A stretch of 64,000 nt of DNA from Aphelenchoides besseyi (lineage: Eukaryota; Nematoda; Chromadorea; Rhabditida; Aphelenchoididae). Location: the NCBI GenBank assembly GCA_024699855.1, contig JAMPIQ010000003.1, positions 558,001-622,000 on the forward strand, given 5' to 3'. The position numbers and the translations under genes are program-made. Below the pieces are notes generated by a model. It searched no databases and was not told where the DNA came from. It was given only the letters and a program-made list of their open reading frames with translations. Numbering within the stretch: position 1 is the first letter of the stretch; each line of letters opens with the position of its first letter. Below are positions 1 to 11,859 of the stretch, one piece after another.

Positions 1-1788
1 CCTTTATTACGATTGCGTTAGCAGTTTCGGCGGCCTTAAGCGCCGTTTTCATTGTTCCACTTTTGTACACACAAGCACAATACGCTCAGAACGAACTTCA
101 AGACGACGTTGATTTCTGTTTGCAACGAACGGCGACGTTGAATGTTCGTGTTGATATGGTGAGTTCAAGAGCATTCAATTGAGGTACCAGTGAATTCAGC
201 TCGACGGTCGACGTGTGAAACGCAATCTCGCAAAAAGAAAACGAAAGAAACCATCGGCTTCTGATTACGCCGAATTCGATCGACCGCCCGGAATTTCGCC
301 CGCGAAGATTTCGAGTCGTCGAATCGAAGCTCATGGCACACAAACACACAACGGAGGTAACCACGTTAAGAGGTGAAGTTAAACTTCGGATTTAGCGTAT
401 GAATTTGGCGACGGTACAATGGATCCCTATGTTTTTGATCACTATTCCGGTTATGGAAGCCCAGTAGCTGTGCGTGAGTCTTGTTGTTCATGTGGAATGG
501 GTCCAATCGGTGAACCGGGTGGCCAAGGTATTTTCATCGGATTTCTCTGTCAAGTTGTATTTTAGGACCAGACGGTGAACCCGGATTAGGTTGTATTGAT
601 GGTCTATGATTTTACTTTTAAATTTTTATCTTAAGATGGAAGACCCGGAAGAAACGGCAGAAATGGAGTGGATGCGTAAGAAAAAACTGGATGACAAAAA
701 TGTGATTTCAAATTTCAGATTGCCGGGACAACAAACTACAGAAGAAGACTTTTGTTTTGGTAATTGACATTTTTGAGTCCACTTATTATCTTGTAGATTG
801 TCCGAGAGCACCGGCTGGCTTTCCAGGTAATTTTTATGTTTTTTGGCTTCAATTGATTATCAATTGCAGGAGTTCCGGGTTTAAAAGGCCCAGTTGGTAA
901 GAGATTAAGATATTAAATGCTAACGATTCCATATAGGAGATCCCGGTCTTCCCGGTAAGTTAATGCTGATTGAGTCCGTTTTGACTAGTTTTTATGCGAA
1001 CCGGGTACCACGCACGGTCGAGGACCTCCGGGGGTTAGTTTTTGATGCTGAATCGTCAGCTTGTTGGTTGTAGGTTCAAGGAAAAATGGGCGTTCAAGGC
1101 AAACCCGGTTTGTTAACAATTGAAGGCAAACAATCGATTTGTTTAGGCAGAGATGGACCGCCGGGAGAGCGAGGCAAGTGACGAGATTATTCGTTTAATT
1201 ACTGTTAATCTTTAGGTCGTCCAGGAAAACTGATAATTGTCGACGGACCAATTGGAGCTCCAGGTGCGTTAGAACGAAGATAGTGGATTCTGTTTTCACT
1301 TAGGACCACGTGGCATTGACGGATTGCCGGGTGGTGAGTTCAGTTTTCGTTAATTAGTTAAGATCTTCAAATTGCAGTTCCCGGGTCACCAGGATCGTAA
1401 GTGTTGTTTTCAATGCGACAATCTCACTTGAACTTAAGACCGGGATCCGCGGGACTTCAAGGCCCACCAGTTTGTTCATTTTCTTGATAATTCTAATTAG
1501 TTTTATTAGGGACCAGCGGGCGAAGAAGGCGAAGTTGGAGAACCAGGATCCGACGGAGTGAGTTTTTTTGAAGCACTGAAAACAACCTTGAATTCAAATT
1601 TAGCTTCCCGGCAACCCAGTAAGAGAGCGTGACAACTCACTACTAATGACATTTAAGGGATTTCCTGGAGTACCCGGTGGAAAAGGTTTGTGTTCAAACG
1701 GTCAAATTCTCGGTTAATCTCAGCACTTTAAGGTTCTTGTCGCCATTGTCCGATACCAAAAGTCGCTCCCGGTTATTATCTTTTTTAG
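1..1788 (+). CDS. Nematode cuticle collagen, 3' part (start lies upstream of the window)
   Basis: Structural collagen of the cuticle, secreted by the hypodermis. The window opens inside the N-terminal membrane segment: the first exon reads as a hydrophobic stretch followed by QNELQDDVDFCLQRTA, typical of the Col_cuticle_N domain. Exon 2 carries a basic run with RxxR-type sites (GRRVKR), as expected for the subtilisin-processing region before the triple helix. A CCSCG cysteine cluster near 483-498 precedes Gly-X-Y repeats such as GPIGEPGGQGPDGEPG. The helix is cut into about twenty exons, many only 15-60 nt, by 35-60 nt introns with GT...AG ends. The last exon (from about 1731) encodes GSCRHCPIPKVAPGYYLF and stops at TAG 1786-1788, followed by AATAAA near 1791. 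The CxxCP tail is typical of the family. Family is certain; the exact exon list is a hand-spliced estimate. Confidence 0.9.
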
Positions 1789-2364
1789 TCAAATAAACTC
1801 ATTTATTAACACTTCAACTACTCATTGCTCTAAATTTTCGACTACTTAACAAGAACGGCGGTTGAGTTCCAAACGGGTGTTCTTCAGTGGACCGGAGCTT
1901 TCGGTCTTTGAATTAGGTTTCAGAGTCGACCAAAAAGAAGTTCGTTTTCAATTTCCGACTGAAAACTAAAGTTTCGGAGGAGGATCAAACAGCAAATTCT
2001 CGAGTTTCAAAACGCACGTCCGACATTTTCCACTCAATTTGTTTTGTCACGAAAATTTGCAGCAAACTTGGTTGCTCAACGAATCCAATGGTTTCAATTT
2101 TATTGCAATGCCGCACATTTCAAACAAAAAGCATCGAATGAATCTCTTCAAATGGTCGGACGACTCTTTTGCTCATCATCTCTTTCGTTTGGTCGAGACG
2201 AAGCGGTTTCAGTCGACTCCATGAAGCGGCCGTAGATTCCGTTGGGAGTCGAAAGAAAACGAAAAGATTTTTGTCCGAATTTCTTCAGCTGCTCATTACG
2301 TTTTTTGTTTAGGTTATCGACGAGTCGTGTGTTTGTGTTTTCGATTTGGCCACCTGAACAAGCG
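1789..2364. other. Intergenic stretch before the calcyphosin-like gene
   Basis: About 580 bp between the collagen stop and the next start codon. It holds the collagen polyadenylation signal near 1791. Short open frames on both strands show no family resemblance. It probably contains the promoter and 5' UTR of the downstream gene. No RNA gene or repeat seen. Confidence 0.5.
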
Positions 2365-3320
2365 ATGGAGCTGCCAACCAATCTCTCTTCCTGCTTTCAA
2401 ACATTCGGACGTAAGTCGGAGAGCGAAAGGGTCTCAACTTACAACAAGGACGTTCTTTTTGCTTGCGCAGTTTTGCGGTCGAAACGTTTTCGTCGACAAG
2501 CTTTTTGCGTAGTTTAAACCTGAATTTCAGAAACCAATTTGATTAACCTGGTCCCATCAGCCACCACGGAGTCCGAAATCGCAGAGAAGGCAAGAGCGGA
2601 GGTAGGAAATTGAAATGACGATCAGCGAATTTCCGAGTTTAGTTCCGCCATTCAACCGCTCCTGCCGAACGTTTACGTTATGCGTGCATCGGAAGTGGAT
2701 TGTCGAAGTTGAAGTCGTTTTTGAGGTCAATTCCCGGCGATTCCCTTCGCTAATCTTTAAATTTAGACATCTGAATCGAAATCCGAACATCACACTCAAC
2801 GATCTTTGGCAATCGATCGGAAAGTTGGCAGTTCAATTCACGGACGAAGATTTGGATTGTTTGATTGCCGAGTACACGAGGAATGGTCGTGTCGATACGA
2901 AACGTCTGAGCAGCGATGTTCAGGTGAGTACAATGGTAGCAAAACTCAATGTTGTTTAGTTGCCGTTGCCTCGTCATAGACGCGAATTGCTCGGACAGAT
3001 CTTCGACAAAATCGGTGGTGGGCAATCGATTGATGCTAAAACTATGCTACGAGCCTTCTGCTTCAAGACGTCGCGTGAGTATGTGGCCGGAAAGAAAACC
3101 GAACAACAAGTGATTGACGAGTTCAAACGCGATTTCAATTTGGCAGAACACGAAGAACAAGATGGCCAATCGGAGGTAACAATTCGGATTCCACTCGAAG
3201 CCCATCGGTTAACTTTAGATCACAAAAGACGACTTTGTTAACTACTACTCGACCATCAGCTTCGGCGCTCATAGCGACGCGTATTTTGATTTGTTTATGA
3301 GACAAACGTGGAAGTTTTAG
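2365..3320 (+). CDS. Calcyphosin-like EF-hand protein (CAPS/CAPSL family)
   Basis: Six exons can be joined in frame: 2365-2410, 2531-2601, 2643-about 2724, about 2766-2922, about 2960-3177 and about 3224-3320. The protein opens MELPTNLSSCFQTF and ends in FVNYYSTISFGAHSDAYF...MRQTWKF. That ending follows the calcyphosin C-terminal pattern (EEFMNYYAGVS...DVYFIIMMRTAWKL). Four EF-hand-like units are recognisable by position, but the calcium loops are eroded: for example DKIGGGQSIDAK lacks the acidic ligands at positions 3 and 5. The protein probably keeps the fold and may not bind calcium. The start was chosen because its frame joins the conserved exons through the phase-1 intron 2411-2530 and nothing upstream fits. 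AATAAA at 3361 follows the stop. Calcyphosins in other animals are small cytosolic proteins, often in ciliated cells; a role here is not shown. Confidence 0.8.
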
Positions 3321-4232
3321 TTTGCGCCTTAAACCATTGGCTTCTTTCTTTTTGATTGGAAATAAATTTGCTGACGATCACTGACAGGTACAAAGAAAAA
3401 CAAAACCGCCGTTGATTTTCGCCTTTAAAAGGGCGTTCTAATTTGCGTCGGTTGTCTTCGAAAACGGTCTTTCGATTACTCGGGATTTCCGCGTCGTTGG
3501 CGCAAGAGCGGAAGAATCGTGTGTTAAAGAACGGAAATCCAGAGCGTCGCTTCCGTTGATCTTATCCGTCACTAATTGCATCAGATGAACGGATTGACCT
3601 TGACCATAGGATGTCGTATTGAAAACGGAAAGATAATAAAAAACATCGGTAGGAATCGACTCTACGAATTTGATCCCATTGTTTAGTGATTTTAAGCTCC
3701 TTCACTCTCCCTTCTGTCAGTCTTTTTTTGTGAACTCCCTAACCGGAAATCTTCTTTCGCTATGTCACCTGTACGACCATAAAACTCCTCGAGACTCCGA
3801 ACATCGAAATCGAACTTTAGGGCCCAACAACCGGTTTCGTGTGCCACCTTTCCTTTCTGATTGTTGTCTTCGTGCTTACAAACTTTTTCTTGCGTCCTTT
3901 AACCTCGACACTAAACTTTCGCTCGAAACATAAAAAGAAGTGAGGAATCGGTGGGAAGGAATTGTCGAACAAATTCGATTCCACCTGAACCATACGATTG
4001 GTTCCCCGTTTGTTGGGTTTTCAGTTGATGAGAAGAAACAGTTGAAAGTTCATCGACGGTACAGATAGGTTATTATTCGTGTGTTGAGAGTTTATTTTTG
4101 GGTTGTCATTTCGAATCAAACGGCCGAACGAATTCTTTTGATTGTTCTTCGCAGACGAAAACGCTTTTAAATGAATTCGTGATCTGCTGTTGATCAATTT
4201 GATTCCTATCGCTTTTCAGCTTTCAGCTCAAC
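3321..4232. other. Intergenic stretch before the tyrosinase gene
   Basis: About 900 bp containing the calcyphosin-like gene's AATAAA (3361). A CCTTTAAAAGGGCG palindrome-like segment lies near 3422. The open frames here (e.g. 3670-3933) show no protein-family features. The right end should hold the tyrosinase promoter; a pyrimidine-rich TTTTCAG acceptor-like site at about 4213-4219, just before the start codon, is a candidate trans-splice acceptor. Nothing else seen. Confidence 0.45.
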
Positions 4233-7161
4233 ATGGCATTTAGCTGGCTAGGTATATTGGCAGCATTGGGAACCGTAAACGCGCAGTTCGATTGTCAGCT
4301 GGCTCCTGGCGAACGTGAGTTTCCTTTCACTTCAATTTGTAATAAATGAACTGCACGGTCCAACATTCCTTTTACAACCTTCAGTTTCAATCGTACTGAA
4401 CAGCTGACAACCATTGAAAGTTGTTTTGCAATCAATTTGATCAAAAAGGAACTAAAACGTTTGGTCTGTCAACTGAAAAAAATCAAATTGCCGGAGGCGA
4501 AAGATGTTTTTTGCGCTTGAGAGCTCCAGGAAATTGCCTTCAATTAACTCAAGAGCTGTTCGAGTTCGAAAGATCAAACCTCATGGTCGTGGATTTATAG
4601 TCTCCAAGCTAATAGCGTGCAAGTAGGTACAAACTTTGTGTTCAATTTGTAATCAACTGTACACCCGGACCAACGAAAACACAAACGTCATTCCGTTCGC
4701 CGAACAACCCGCAATCATCGGTTTGAATCAAAACGAAACGATTGAAGCGGTGGAAAGCGAACCGAAGTCCGAACTTTTAAAAAACATTCTTCTAAATCAA
4801 CAAGCAAATTCCACTGGGAATTAAAGTTTCCGAACGTCACGCACCAATTGTTTTTCCGCGAAGCGATTGGCCTTGAGCCCGATTGCAAGTTTCCCGACGT
4901 AACCTTTGAGTTTCGTTTTCTAAAACAGACGTTCGAGGTCATCGAACTGCTAAACAAACAATAACACTAAGAAGTCATACAATCGAAGTTGTTCAATGAA
5001 AGAAGATTTCAGCATGGCGAACAATCTGCTCATCATTCGTCAACTGGGACGTTCAGGCCCGTCAAATCCAGCAGGAGCAACAAGCCGCTTCACAGAACTT
5101 CATTGTCGCCGCACCGGCAGTTCCGAACATTCCGCAGCTTTCGCCTGCACTTCCGCCCCCACGATTTGCTACCACAGCTCAGGGATGCACCAACATGGGA
5201 TGTTTATGTCCTTATTTCCGAGTAAGTGCGATTAGCAGAATCAAATCAAGAATTCGACTAAAGGGAATGTCCGGTCCCAACGGTCGTTGTGCCTTCTCCA
5301 ACGGCGCTCAATTAAATATGGCAGTTCGACAGGAGATTCGAACGTTGTCTGATGCTCAACGTCAAAACTTGTTCTCTGCAATTCAGCAACTCAAAAATAA
5401 CGGTCAATACGATCAAATGAGCGAATTGCATCGACAAGTCGGATCGTCGAGTGGTGCTCATTCGGGTCCCGGCTTCTTGGTGAGTAGCCAAACAAAATGA
5501 ACAGATTTCTTAATTCAATTTTAGCCGTGGCATCGTGAGTTTTTAAAACGTTTCGAAATCTCTTTGCGAATGATCGATACCAGTTTGTCCATTCCATATT
5601 GGGACTCAGTTTTGGATTCCTATCTTCCACGACCAACCGATTCAATTTTTTTCTCCTCACTTTTTATGGGCGAGCAAGACGCTTTCGGACAGGTTGTCAA
5701 CGGACCGTTTAGTCCTTGGCGTACATTAGAAGGCAATTCTTACATCACAAGGTTGTTATAGAAAAGTTTCATTAATCGGACTTTCACTTAAGACATTTGG
5801 GTAATGAAGGTCGTTTGTTTCGTGAAAACGATTTGAACAACGTTTATCGACAAACTCAATTGGAGCAGGTAATGGCTTATACTGTACCACAAAGCGGATG
5901 TCCTTATCAACCAAACTTTGGAGCTCTCGAATACACTCACTCATCTGTTCACTTGTTTATTGGTGGTGATATGTGAGTGTTTAAGTGGCTTTCTGTTTCT
6001 CATGTTAAGCTTAGGAAACCACCAGTGACAAGTGCCAACGATCCGATCTTCTATTTTCATCACTCATTTGTGGATTTGATATTCGAGAATTGGCGTCAAA
6101 TGCATCAGGATCGATTCACACGTGAGACTCAATATCCTCCGGATTTAGTCGAATGCGCCAATCAACAACACTTCTCGAATGCTATCATGCGACCGTTTGA
6201 AATTACTAATCGACAAGGTAACTTAATGGCAATTCGGAAACTGATAAGCCTTCAGGATTGTCAAACGAATACACCGATTTCATGTATCAGTATGCCGCTC
6301 GTCCTCAATGTCCCGACTGTGGTGGTTCTGCTTATTTGTTTTGTGATCCTCGCGGAAACGCTCATTGCGTTTCGAAGATCAAACTGAACGGTTGGTGTCA
6401 AGGGTTTGAAGGATTGGACGCGTGTCACAACGGAGTTTGCATCAATGGAGTTTGTGTACCGGGACAAATGCGACATCGATCATTGCAACAACAATCGAGA
6501 ACTTCTCCTCGACCAGCAACCGCACGAATTCATCCGCCCACAACGCCGAGACCAAATCCACTCATCAGAAACCGTGCAAATGCACCGCGAGCAAATTCCC
6601 TTCAAAATTCGAATGGTCGATCGTTTGCGCGAACTTTCAATCAAGCCATCGGAAAACAAGCAAATTCAGGCGATGCTGTTCATCAAGCACCAAACCCGAG
6701 TCGTTCGAATGTTGTGAGTTCAAGGCTTAATCAACAAGTTTAACTCGAAAATTTTTTAAGCGACGTGCTCCAGCTCGCAATCGATCAGCTTTGACGTCGG
6801 CCTTTCCAGCAACAACGAACTCTCAATGCTACAACGACGATCCATGTTGTGCCGCATGGGCTAGACGTCGGGAATGTTCGGCCAATTCGCCGTTTATGTC
6901 TCAATATTGCCGTCGATCTTGCGGACAATGTCACGCTCCACAGTCCGCTAATCAACGTGGCTGCTTCGATCGTCATTCTTCTTGTTCTTACTGGTCGCAG
7001 ACCGGTGAATGTACAAGACGGCGGCAATTCATGGTGAGTGCAAATCGATTCGTTCGCATAGTAGTCGTGTTTAGGCCGAGAACTGTCGAGCTGCTTGTCG
7101 TTGGTGTAATATCAGTGAACAGAAGTTGTGTGCCAACACGGCACGAATGAGTCGAATGTGA
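4233..7161 (+). CDS. Secreted tyrosinase with two C-terminal ShK domains
   Basis: Copper mono-oxygenase of the nematode tyr family, likely acting on phenolic residues in cuticle or eggshell. Exon 1 (4233-4315) encodes a signal peptide, [18 protein letters not shown]. It splices in phase 1 over a 700-bp intron to about 5023 (reading [13 protein letters not shown]). The catalytic domain shows the CuA region (ELHRQ, AHSGPGF, PWHREF) and the CuB region ([13 protein letters not shown], then [12 protein letters not shown]). Family landmarks [13 protein letters not shown] and [12 protein letters not shown] are present. A cysteine-rich segment with CVNG/CINGVC motifs and a Pro/Ser/Asn-rich linker follow. 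Two six-cysteine ShK domains are encoded by about 6830-6935 and 6958-7110 ([13 protein letters not shown]...[20 protein letters not shown]...CRAACRWC). The stop is TGA 7159-7161. The order signal peptide, tyrosinase, ShK, ShK matches C. elegans tyr proteins. Which paralogue it is cannot be told. Confidence 0.93.
4381..4966 (+). pseudogene. Coding-like segments inside tyrosinase intron 1 (possible nested or decayed gene)
   Basis: The first tyrosinase intron is about 700 bp, while the others in this gene are 40-50 bp. Three stretches inside it read like exons on the same strand but in frames that cannot be joined to the tyrosinase. The first, about 4455-4600, includes [18 protein letters not shown]. 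The second, about 4645-4730, includes [14 protein letters not shown]. The third, about 4755-4966, includes [16 protein letters not shown] and ends at TAA 4964-4966. The cysteine spacing and the APGNCLQL pattern are faintly CUB-like. No start codon or full set of consistent splice sites was found. It may be an inserted remnant of another secreted-protein gene or a nested gene with unseen exons. Confidence 0.3.
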
Positions 7162-7716
7162 AGATTTGTTCGTAGACTTACACTGTAGATCGGTCTTTCT
7201 TTCTATCTTATTTAACTGCCGTCCATACTACTGGTTCAAAATCTTTAGCTGCCTTCTCTTTAGCCAACTTCTTTGATACAAAACCGGTATTCCGATTCAA
7301 TAAGAGTATAAACTTATCACAAGGATTGAACAGACGAAAAAGAAGTAATTAAGAAACTAAGGTCTTCATCAATGAGAACACAAATCGAGAAAAATGCCTT
7401 TGAAGCGAACTTGTGAGCTAAACGAAAAGCTAGTAATCTTCACTGTCACTTTGCTTTCCACTGCAGTTCAAAGTTTTGGGCTTTCAAATTGATTGTTGAT
7501 AAGATTGCTAATTGAAATTCGCTGCCCTCAAAGTTCGATTGTTTACAACTAACTCTTCGACAAAACACACTGATCGTTCACGAGAATTTTGCAGTTCTCC
7601 ATCGAATCGATAGGTTTGCAGGTCGTCCATTCACTTTTTAGTCAATTGAATAACTAAACAAATTCAGCAATAAACTTAATTCTGCTAAGTAAACCAACTT
7701 ATGAAATCCAACAAGA
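7162..7716. other. Intergenic stretch between tyrosinase and LAS1
   Basis: About 550 bp, AT-rich, with no open frame showing protein-family features and no RNA gene recognised. It should contain the tyrosinase 3' UTR and the LAS1 promoter. Confidence 0.5.
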
Positions 7717-9537
7717 ATGAGAAAAGAAAGACTTCCACCTTCCTTCCCACCTCATCCAAAATGGAAAATCAGGCGTTATGGCACACAGCGACCGTTCAAT
7801 GACACAAAACCGGACGATGTTTTTGACTTCGACAATCAATCTGCAAGTCCAATTGTTCCATATACGATGTAAGTACTTTAATCAGCATGTTCAGAATCGT
7901 TGCTTAAGTGCCGAGTTTTGCTACATACAAGACCATTTTGCTCATGACGATTTGGAGACTCTGCAGACAATCTACGATATTCTTCTAATGTGGGAGTCAA
8001 GGTAAGAGAATTGACAGAAATCTTACAATTACTGCAGAATGGACGGGCCTACGCTGCTTATTGACATTACGAAGATGATCGTCCAGGGACTGTTATTCGA
8101 CAAAAAACATGTTGATCGCGCGACCGGTGACGAAGAAATCGACTCTCAACAGGATCTGTCGCTGCTCTTCGGAATAGTGATTACGAGGTTGGTAATCGAC
8201 TTTAACATTTGAATTGCGTTCTTCAGATTTGTAAATTACGTTGAGAGCATTCAACGGAGAAGTCGATTCAACGCTCCAGGAGCGAATCCGATGGAAAACT
8301 TCTGTGCTCAAAAATCGACGATGCTCAACGCCGCGATGGAAGTGAGTTTACGATCTTCATACGCAAACCAAAATTTGTAGCTGGGATTGCCTGGCGATGT
8401 TGTTGAGGTTCGCCACGCGATTGTTCACCGAGCGATGCCGAAATTGGACGTCTTGAGAGCCACCATTCAAACTTGCCGTCAATGGTTGTGGGATGTTCAT
8501 TGGAATATGCCGATTGAAATTGCTTTGAATGTCATCGAAACCAAAGAGCCATCGAGTGTGGAGAAGCCGCAAATTCAGAAAATCAAACCTCGTGAGTTCA
8601 TGGCCGCATTCTGGGACTATGCCGCCATGAAACAGCGGAAACGAGAGCTCAGCGAATTGGAATACGCGGAACTTCGACGAAAAATCTGCAAAATACGTCT
8701 GCTGATGTCAGACGATCCGATGTAAGTTGATGAGCGAAAATCGTAAGATTGATTGAACGGTTGAAGCAAAGCTGCGATTGCATTGTCCTCTGCATTTCTC
8801 TTGAACAACGATCGACTCATCGAATTGGGCGAACAGCAACCGAAAGTTGAAGAGAAACATGACGTCTGGAAAATACCATACAAGTGGAGACTTTTTTGGG
8901 ATGAAATGATTTTGTTGATCGAAGAACTGGGAGCCTTTGGAGGTTTGGTTGAATATGTTAGTTTGTATTATATTCAACAAAATAAGACATTTGATCTCAG
9001 ATGTCAAAACAATCTTGGTCCCGATTGAATTGGTGGGCTCGACTTCAATACGCTTCGTGGGTTAAATATTGTTTGAAGAGGGCAAAGTTGACGGGCTACC
9101 AACTTCCGGAGTGGTGTGTGGAAAAGATTGTGCAAAATATGATAAAAGCGGGAGTCTATTACACATGGGAAGAAATTTATGAGTAAGTGGGCACAAAAAA
9201 CCTTTGGTTTGAGCTTCTGTTTAGATTGATCACGTCGTCTAAAGACATCGACATCGACGTGAAAAATCTACGATTAAAATGGGAGGCTGCAAGTCAAAGG
9301 GATAGCGACGAGTTGCAAGTGATAACGTTGGATGACGAGCCGACAATAAACATTCCATCTGCCTCATCGGTGGACGAGGGAAACTGGACGTTGGTTTCGA
9401 TTCCACGACCATTGGGTTTGGCCGATGGACAAACAACCAAGACGTTGAATCTCTGTGTTAACAGACCCTCGATGCAAATGTTGAATGTCACAGAAGAAGT
9501 TGTTTTGTCCGATGATGCTTCCGATAAGTCCTACTGA
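7717..9537 (+). CDS. LAS1-like HEPN endoribonuclease for pre-rRNA ITS2 processing
   Basis: LAS1 cuts ITS2 during 60S ribosome maturation in the nucleolus, together with the Grc3/NOL9 kinase. The N-terminal region (AHDDLETLQTIYDILLMWES...LIDITKMIVQGLL) aligns in pattern with the Las1 domain (EEW..VYDWLYSDD...W..R). The catalytic HEPN motif RHAIVHR lies in the sequence ELGLPGDVVEVRHAIVHRAM near 8380-8440. A helical C-terminal half follows (e.g. NNDRLIELGEQQPKVEEKHD) with a short acidic end. Introns of about 38-45 bp interrupt the frame near 7870, 8003, 8190, 8343, 8725, 8960 and 9183. The start 7717 is the first ATG in the frame of exon 1. The roughly 50 residues before the Las1 region are unconserved, so a later start is possible. 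Stop TGA 9535-9537. Confidence 0.85.
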
Positions 9538-10348
<811 letters not shown>

Positions 10349-10406
10349 ATCCATGAATCCAAAGATGAAGAACGACTTCAAATTCCACAACTTTCTGATC
10401 CAAAAC

Positions 10407-10422
10407 AGCCCTCTTTAGGGCT
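10407..10422 (+). terminator. Histone mRNA 3' stem-loop (H4)
   Basis: AGCCCT-CTTT-AGGGCT forms a 6-bp stem with a 4-nt loop, framed by CCAAAAC on the left and ACAAA on the right. This is the layout bound by SLBP in replication-dependent histone mRNAs. The flanks are nearly identical in the H2A and H3 copies. Confidence 0.9.
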
Positions 10423-10807
10423 ACAAATTCATTTTGAGTGTTATGTAAATAAACAATTTTCACTGATATGTTAACAATCTATGAGAATCTAAATGCTGTC
10501 TGAGTTTTTTCAACGATTTGCAAATCTAAACCGTGATTATGTTCGAATGTTTCGTTCAATATCAATCTTAAAATCGTAATGCGCCATTCACAGCACTCGG
10601 CTCAACAGCTAAGAACTGCCAATAAAACAACTAGACTTTCATTTTGATGCTCTTATAGAACTTCATCGTATCTTCTTTTTAGCAACAAAATCCTTAGTTC
10701 GTGTTGATCATTCAATCGGCAAACATTCAACTCAACGGCTTCCACAGCTTCCCGCCAATTTTGACCTCCGATCAAATTTTGGCGCCTTTTGTGCGTATGC
10801 CCGTTGA

Positions 10808-10843
10808 CTCCGCCCATTCGGCACTCCACCGATGAGTATAAAA
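10808..10843 (+). promoter_or_regulatory. Histone H2A core promoter: CTCCGCCC box plus TATA box
   Basis: CTCCGCCC at 10808-10815 followed by TATAAAA at 10837-10843, 29 bp apart start to start, about 80 bp before the H2A start codon. Confidence 0.75.
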
Positions 10844-10922
10844 GTGCTGCGCGGACCGCGTTCTAGTCACCGAACTCTTCGTTAGTTCTCTTCTCTCAAG
10901 CTCTCAGCTTTCGATCAACAAC

Positions 10923-11348
10923 ATGTCTGGACGTGGCAAAGGTGGAAAAGCGAAAACCGGCGGAAAGGCCAAATCCCGTTCATCTCGTGCGGGACTTCAA
11001 TTTCCAGTTGGTCGTTTGCATCGTCTTCTCCGCAAAGGACACTACGCCGAGCGAGTTGGAGCCGGAGCTCCAGTCTACGTCGCCGCTGTCTTGGAGTACT
11101 TGGCTGCCGAAGTTCTCGAGTTGGCCGGCAATGCTGCCCGAGACAACAAGAAGACTCGTATCAACCCACGACATTTGCAATTGGCCGGTGAGTTCACTTC
11201 TGATCAATTCATTTGATTTCTCGCGTTTTCAGTCCGAAACGACGAAGAATTGAACAAATTGCTCTCGGGTGTTACAATCGCTCAAGGCGGAGTGTTGCCG
11301 AACATCAACTCCGTTCTTCTGCCCAAGAAGACGACCGAACACGCTTAA
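10923..11348 (+). CDS. Histone H2A
   Basis: Core histone H2A. The N terminus reads [20 protein letters not shown]. The middle includes [20 protein letters not shown] and the acidic-patch region [19 protein letters not shown]. The C terminus reads [15 protein letters not shown], stop TAA 11346-11348. The absence of an SQ[E/D]-type tail and of H2A.Z-type signature residues makes it a canonical H2A. One 44-bp intron (from 11189, GTGAGT...TTTTCAG) lies in HLQLA|VRNDEEL. It shares promoter and 3' stem-loop layout with the flanking H4 and H3 genes. Confidence 0.97.
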
Positions 11349-11409
11349 ACGCTCTCAACTGTTGAGCTCGAAAGCGACTTGCTGACCAACCCAAATTCTG
11401 ATCCAAAAC

Positions 11410-11425
11410 AGCCCTTTTTAGGGCT
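11410..11425 (+). terminator. Histone mRNA 3' stem-loop (H2A)
   Basis: AGCCCT-TTTT-AGGGCT, 6-bp stem and 4-nt loop, inside the context TGATCCAAAAC...ACAAA that is conserved in all three histone genes. AATAAA follows near 11456. Confidence 0.9.
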
Positions 11426-11759
11426 ACAAATTTGAACTGACTAATGAATTTGATGAATAAACCTGTTATTTGTGAAAGTTGAATTGTGATGTTGAAGTAA
11501 TAAAACGAATATATCATTTAAATTGATAGGATGAACAAAATCTCTTTGCAAATGGGTTTGTTGCCGTCGATTCGAACTTGAGTCTGATAGTTTGTTTTTA
11601 AAGTCGGTTATTTACGTGACCTTGTGGGGTAAATTGGCGCCTATTTTTCTGTTCAAATCGCCAGACGGCGTCTATTTTGGTGGTGGAGGTCTTCAAAACG
11701 GCATCTTCGGCGTCCACTTCGTTCTTCCCGCCAAAACAGCACACTCACTCAGCAGTTGG

Positions 11760-11795
11760 CTCCGCCTCTTCTTCTCCACCAGCTCGCATATAAAA
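11760..11795 (+). promoter_or_regulatory. Histone H3 core promoter: CTCCGCC box plus TATA box
   Basis: CTCCGCC at 11760-11766 followed by TATAAAA at 11789-11795, 29 bp apart start to start, about 65 bp before the H3 start codon. Confidence 0.75.
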
Positions 11796-11859
11796 GCAGC
11801 GATCGGACTTACGATTCTCTTTACCGTTTGACTCGTCAGACACAACCAGCTCTCTCGCA

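Noticed and set aside
3670..3933. 87-codon plus-strand frame as a small gene between the calcyphosin-like and tyrosinase genes
   Set aside because: No start context, splice partners or recognisable features; likely chance.
6406..6730. Two additional plus-strand open frames overlapping the tyrosinase
   Set aside because: They are out-of-frame shadows of the tyrosinase linker exon.
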